Assembly: GCA_020444775.1 (NCBI GenBank)
Contig: JAGRHX010000466.1
Span: forward strand, 1-6,095
Source of the DNA: Gammaproteobacteria bacterium
GTDB lineage: Bacteria > Pseudomonadota > Gammaproteobacteria > HK1
DNA: 6,095 bases
Direction: 5' to 3'
In this document: piece by piece, positions 5,914 to 6,095 of the stretch
Layout of the letters: each line of letters opens with the position of its first letter
Numbering within the stretch: position 1 is the first letter of the stretch
Program-made: the position numbers and the translations under genes
Notes under the pieces: generated by a model
What the model was told of the DNA's origin: nothing
Seen by the model: only the letters and a program-made list of their open reading frames with translations
Database searches by the model: none

Positions 5914-6095
5914 ATGCGACGACATGGCGCCGGCAAGGTCTTGGTGGTGGACGATCAGGCCACCATCCGCTATGTCGCGCGCCAGGCGTTGAGCGAGGCC
6001 GGCTTGCAGGTGGTGGAGGCAGGCTGCGCGCACCAGGCGCTGGAGATCATCGAGCAGGACATTCCCGATCTGATCCTGCTCGATGTGGTGATGCC
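5914..6095 (+). CDS. Response-regulator receiver domain protein (3' end outside window)
   Basis: From ATG 5914 the frame gives MRRHGAGKVLVVDDQATIRY and continues for 60 codons plus two bases to the window end. The acidic pair is D13-D14 and the phospho-acceptor is D57 in LILLDVVMP, at the usual spacing for a CheY-like receiver. The output domain, if any, is beyond the window, so this could be a stand-alone receiver, a DNA-binding regulator, a cyclase or part of a hybrid kinase. The start is chosen because the receiver fold begins a few residues later; GTG 5905 and ATG 5788 are in-frame alternatives. No strong ribosome binding site precedes any of them. It is divergent from the binding-protein/GGDEF-EAL operon and may share its regulatory region. 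Confidence 0.88.
   Translation, partial: MRRHGAGKVLVVDDQATIRYVARQALSEAGLQVVEAGCAHQALEIIEQDIPDLILLDVVM

Noticed and set aside
5497..6033. 179-residue upstream extension of the solute-binding protein
   Set aside because: It would overlap the divergent receiver gene, place the signal peptide internally and ignore the GAGGA site before ATG 5496. The translation of the extension shows no domain.

Overview
The window is strongly GC-rich with dense coding on both strands. Codon use is Arg- and Ala-heavy and third positions are mostly G or C. Domain content (periplasmic binding protein, HAMP-GGDEF-EAL protein, receiver domain) fits a GC-rich proteobacterium, most likely a gammaproteobacterium. That placement is inferred from protein style only; no rRNA or other marker gene is present.

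Layout: (1) Positions 1-2157, + strand, hold the C-terminal part of a very large coiled-coil, low-complexity protein that resembles the DUF4175 family; its start lies upstream of the window. (2) Positions 2158-2231 are a short convergent spacer with an imperfect 31-bp tandem duplication and inverted repeats around the stop codons. (3) On the - strand, a two-gene operon reads from right to left. An exported ABC-type solute-binding protein (5496 to 4438) is followed after one base by a membrane-anchored HAMP-GGDEF-EAL cyclic-di-GMP enzyme (4436 to 2232). (4) Positions 5497-5913 are a 417-bp divergent intergenic region carrying two clear dyads and one weak sigma-54-like element. (5) From 5914, + strand, a receiver-domain protein begins and is cut off by the window end just after its phospho-acceptor Asp.

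The most interesting unit is the binding protein plus cyclase/phosphodiesterase pair. The binding protein has no permease or ATPase gene beside it in the window. Its stop codon is one base from the start codon of a transmembrane enzyme with a periplasmic domain of about 140 residues. This suggests a periplasmic ligand-sensing complex that sets c-di-GMP levels, similar in architecture to the NspS-MbaA polyamine pathway of Vibrio cholerae but using a different binding-protein family (PF04392-like). The divergent receiver gene may belong to the same signalling locus. The DUF4175-like gene converges on the operon and is probably functionally unrelated.
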